Positions 4,437 through 5,262 of a DNA stretch of 5,262 bases are shown here, piece after piece (the first letter of the stretch is position 1; each line of letters starts with the position of its first letter). The translations under genes and the position numbers were made by a program. The notes beneath the pieces are model-generated. The model was not told where the DNA came from, did no database searches, and saw only the letters and a list, made by a program, of their open reading frames with translations. Source of the stretch: Halomonas sp. (GTDB lineage Bacteria; Pseudomonadota; Gammaproteobacteria; Pseudomonadales; Oleiphilaceae); contig SLIH01000095.1 in the NCBI GenBank assembly GCA_007135745.1, positions 1 to 5,262 of the forward strand, written 5' to 3'.

Positions 4437-5262
4437 ATGACTCAAGCCCCCACACTCAGCACTGAGCTTACACTGGCACGCGGCCGAGCGCTGAAAAACC
4501 GCCTGGCGAAATCGGCCATGAGCGAACAGCTAGGCAACAGCAACCATGATCCGGACGAGCGCCTCGCGCGGCTCTATCGAACCTGGGCCGATGGCGGGCT
4601 TGGCCTTTCAATGACCGGCAACGTCATGATTGACCGCAGTGCCCTGGGTGAGCCGAAAAATGTTGTGCTGGACGAAAACAGTGATCTGGAGGCCTTCCGG
4701 CAGTGGGCCCGGGAAGGGCAGACCAACAACAGCCAGATATGGATGCAACTCAATCACCCCGGCAAACAGATCCCGCGGTTCCTCAGCCCGGAACCCGTGG
4801 CACCCTCGGCGATTCCACTGGGGCGGGGACTCGACAAGCTGTTTGCCAAACCCCGGGAACTCAGCGAGGACGAGATTCTCAGAATCATTGATCGATTCGC
4901 CTTTGCAGCCTCCAAAGCAAAAGAAACCGGTTTTTCCGGGGTTCAGATTCATGGTGCCCACGGCTACCTGGTAAGCCAGTTCCTCTCACCCCGGCACAAC
5001 AAGCGCGACGACGCCTGGGGTGGCACACCTGAGAAAAGGCAGCGCTTTGTGCTAGAGGTGTACGCGGCCATCCGCAAGGCAGTGGGCGATGATTACCCCG
5101 TGGGCATCAAGCTCAACTCCGCCGATTTCATGAAAGACGGCTTCAGCGAAGAGGAATCCATGGGCGTAGTCCGCGCGCTATCGCAGGCCGGCATTGATCT
5201 GATCGAGATCTCGGGAGGCACGTACGAGGCACCCGCCATGACCGGTTATAAGGTCAACGACA
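4437..5262 (+). CDS. Old Yellow Enzyme-family NAD(P)H:flavin oxidoreductase, 3' end beyond the window
   Basis: The first 275 residues of an FMN-dependent TIM-barrel ene-reductase are visible; the family usually runs to about 350-420 residues, so the C-terminus is missing. The motifs seen are the N-terminal strand KNRLAKSAMSE (20-30), where FMN contacts begin, MQLNHPGKQ (103-111), and the hallmark GVQIHGAHGYLVSQFLSP (168-185) followed by RHNKRDDAWGG (186-196). His172 and His175 are the substrate-anion-binding pair (a His/His type, like YqjM and dienoyl-CoA reductase-type members) and Tyr177 is the likely proton donor. GIKLNS (223-228) supplies a lysine near FMN. It would use NADPH or NADH to reduce activated C=C bonds in electrophiles such as enones, maleimides or quinone-like compounds, in the cytoplasm. 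It is not an orthologue of E. coli NemA in motif detail; it looks like the broader OYE-like subgroup. Co-transcription with the upstream NemR-like repressor supports a detoxification role. Confidence 0.92.
   Translation, partial: MTQAPTLSTELTLARGRALKNRLAKSAMSEQLGNSNHDPDERLARLYRTWADGGLGLSMTGNVMIDRSALGEPKNVVLDENSDLEAFRQWAREGQTNNSQIWMQLNHPGKQIPRFLSPEPVAPSAIPLGRGLDKLFAKPRELSEDEILRIIDRFAFAASKAKETGFSGVQIHGAHGYLVSQFLSPRHNKRDDAWGGTPEKRQRFVLEVYAAIRKAVGDDYPVGIKLNSADFMKDGFSEEESMGVVRALSQAGIDLIEISGGTYEAPAMTGYKVND

Noticed and set aside
1..5262. CRISPR array, tRNA/rRNA, insertion sequence, or phage-defence cassette
   Set aside because: No regularly spaced repeats, tRNA-like cloverleaf, transposase motifs or defence-type domains were seen.

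Overview
The window looks like a chromosomal segment from a marine-type gammaproteobacterium. Moderately GC-rich coding sequence, a bacterial voltage-gated sodium channel, a NemR-type regulator and REP-like intergenic repeats would all suit Marinobacter or a relative. That genus is inferred from general flavour and was not proven by any comparison.

Layout, left to right. Bases 1-260 are largely non-coding. They hold a 6-bp tandem pyrimidine repeat, a short perfect palindrome, an 11-bp direct repeat and possibly the 5' end of a minus-strand gene running off the left edge. A small helical protein of unknown function (261-611, +) follows. It meets tail to tail, with no spacer, a minus-strand serine hydrolase of the class C beta-lactamase / family VIII esterase fold (612-1922, -). 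To the right, on the same strand, are a uracil-DNA-glycosylase-superfamily protein (1999-2643, -) and a six-transmembrane NaChBac-type ion channel (2643-3485, -). The channel stop and the glycosylase start overlap by one base, so those two are surely co-transcribed. The hydrolase lies 76 bases further downstream and may belong to the same unit.

The 332-base gap at 3486-3817 separates the leftward channel operon from a rightward operon. It is a nest of repeats: a paired inverted REP-like element, a possible second REP type and a 7-bp tandem repeat. A clear promoter and a palindromic TetR-type operator follow.

The right-hand operon is a NemR-like TetR repressor (3818-4423, +) followed after 13 bases by an Old Yellow Enzyme-family flavin oxidoreductase (4437 to the right edge, +, incomplete). 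The repressor keeps both residues (Cys107 and Lys176) that align with the Cys106/Lys175 pair implicated in electrophile and bleach sensing in E. coli NemR. The pair therefore reads as a self-regulated electrophile-detoxification module: reactive electrophiles or chlorine species modify the repressor, it leaves the operator, and the reductase is made.

I did not see a wholly new system. The items most worth a second look are the channel-glycosylase coupling, the conserved redox pair in the regulator, and the repeat nest between the two operons.
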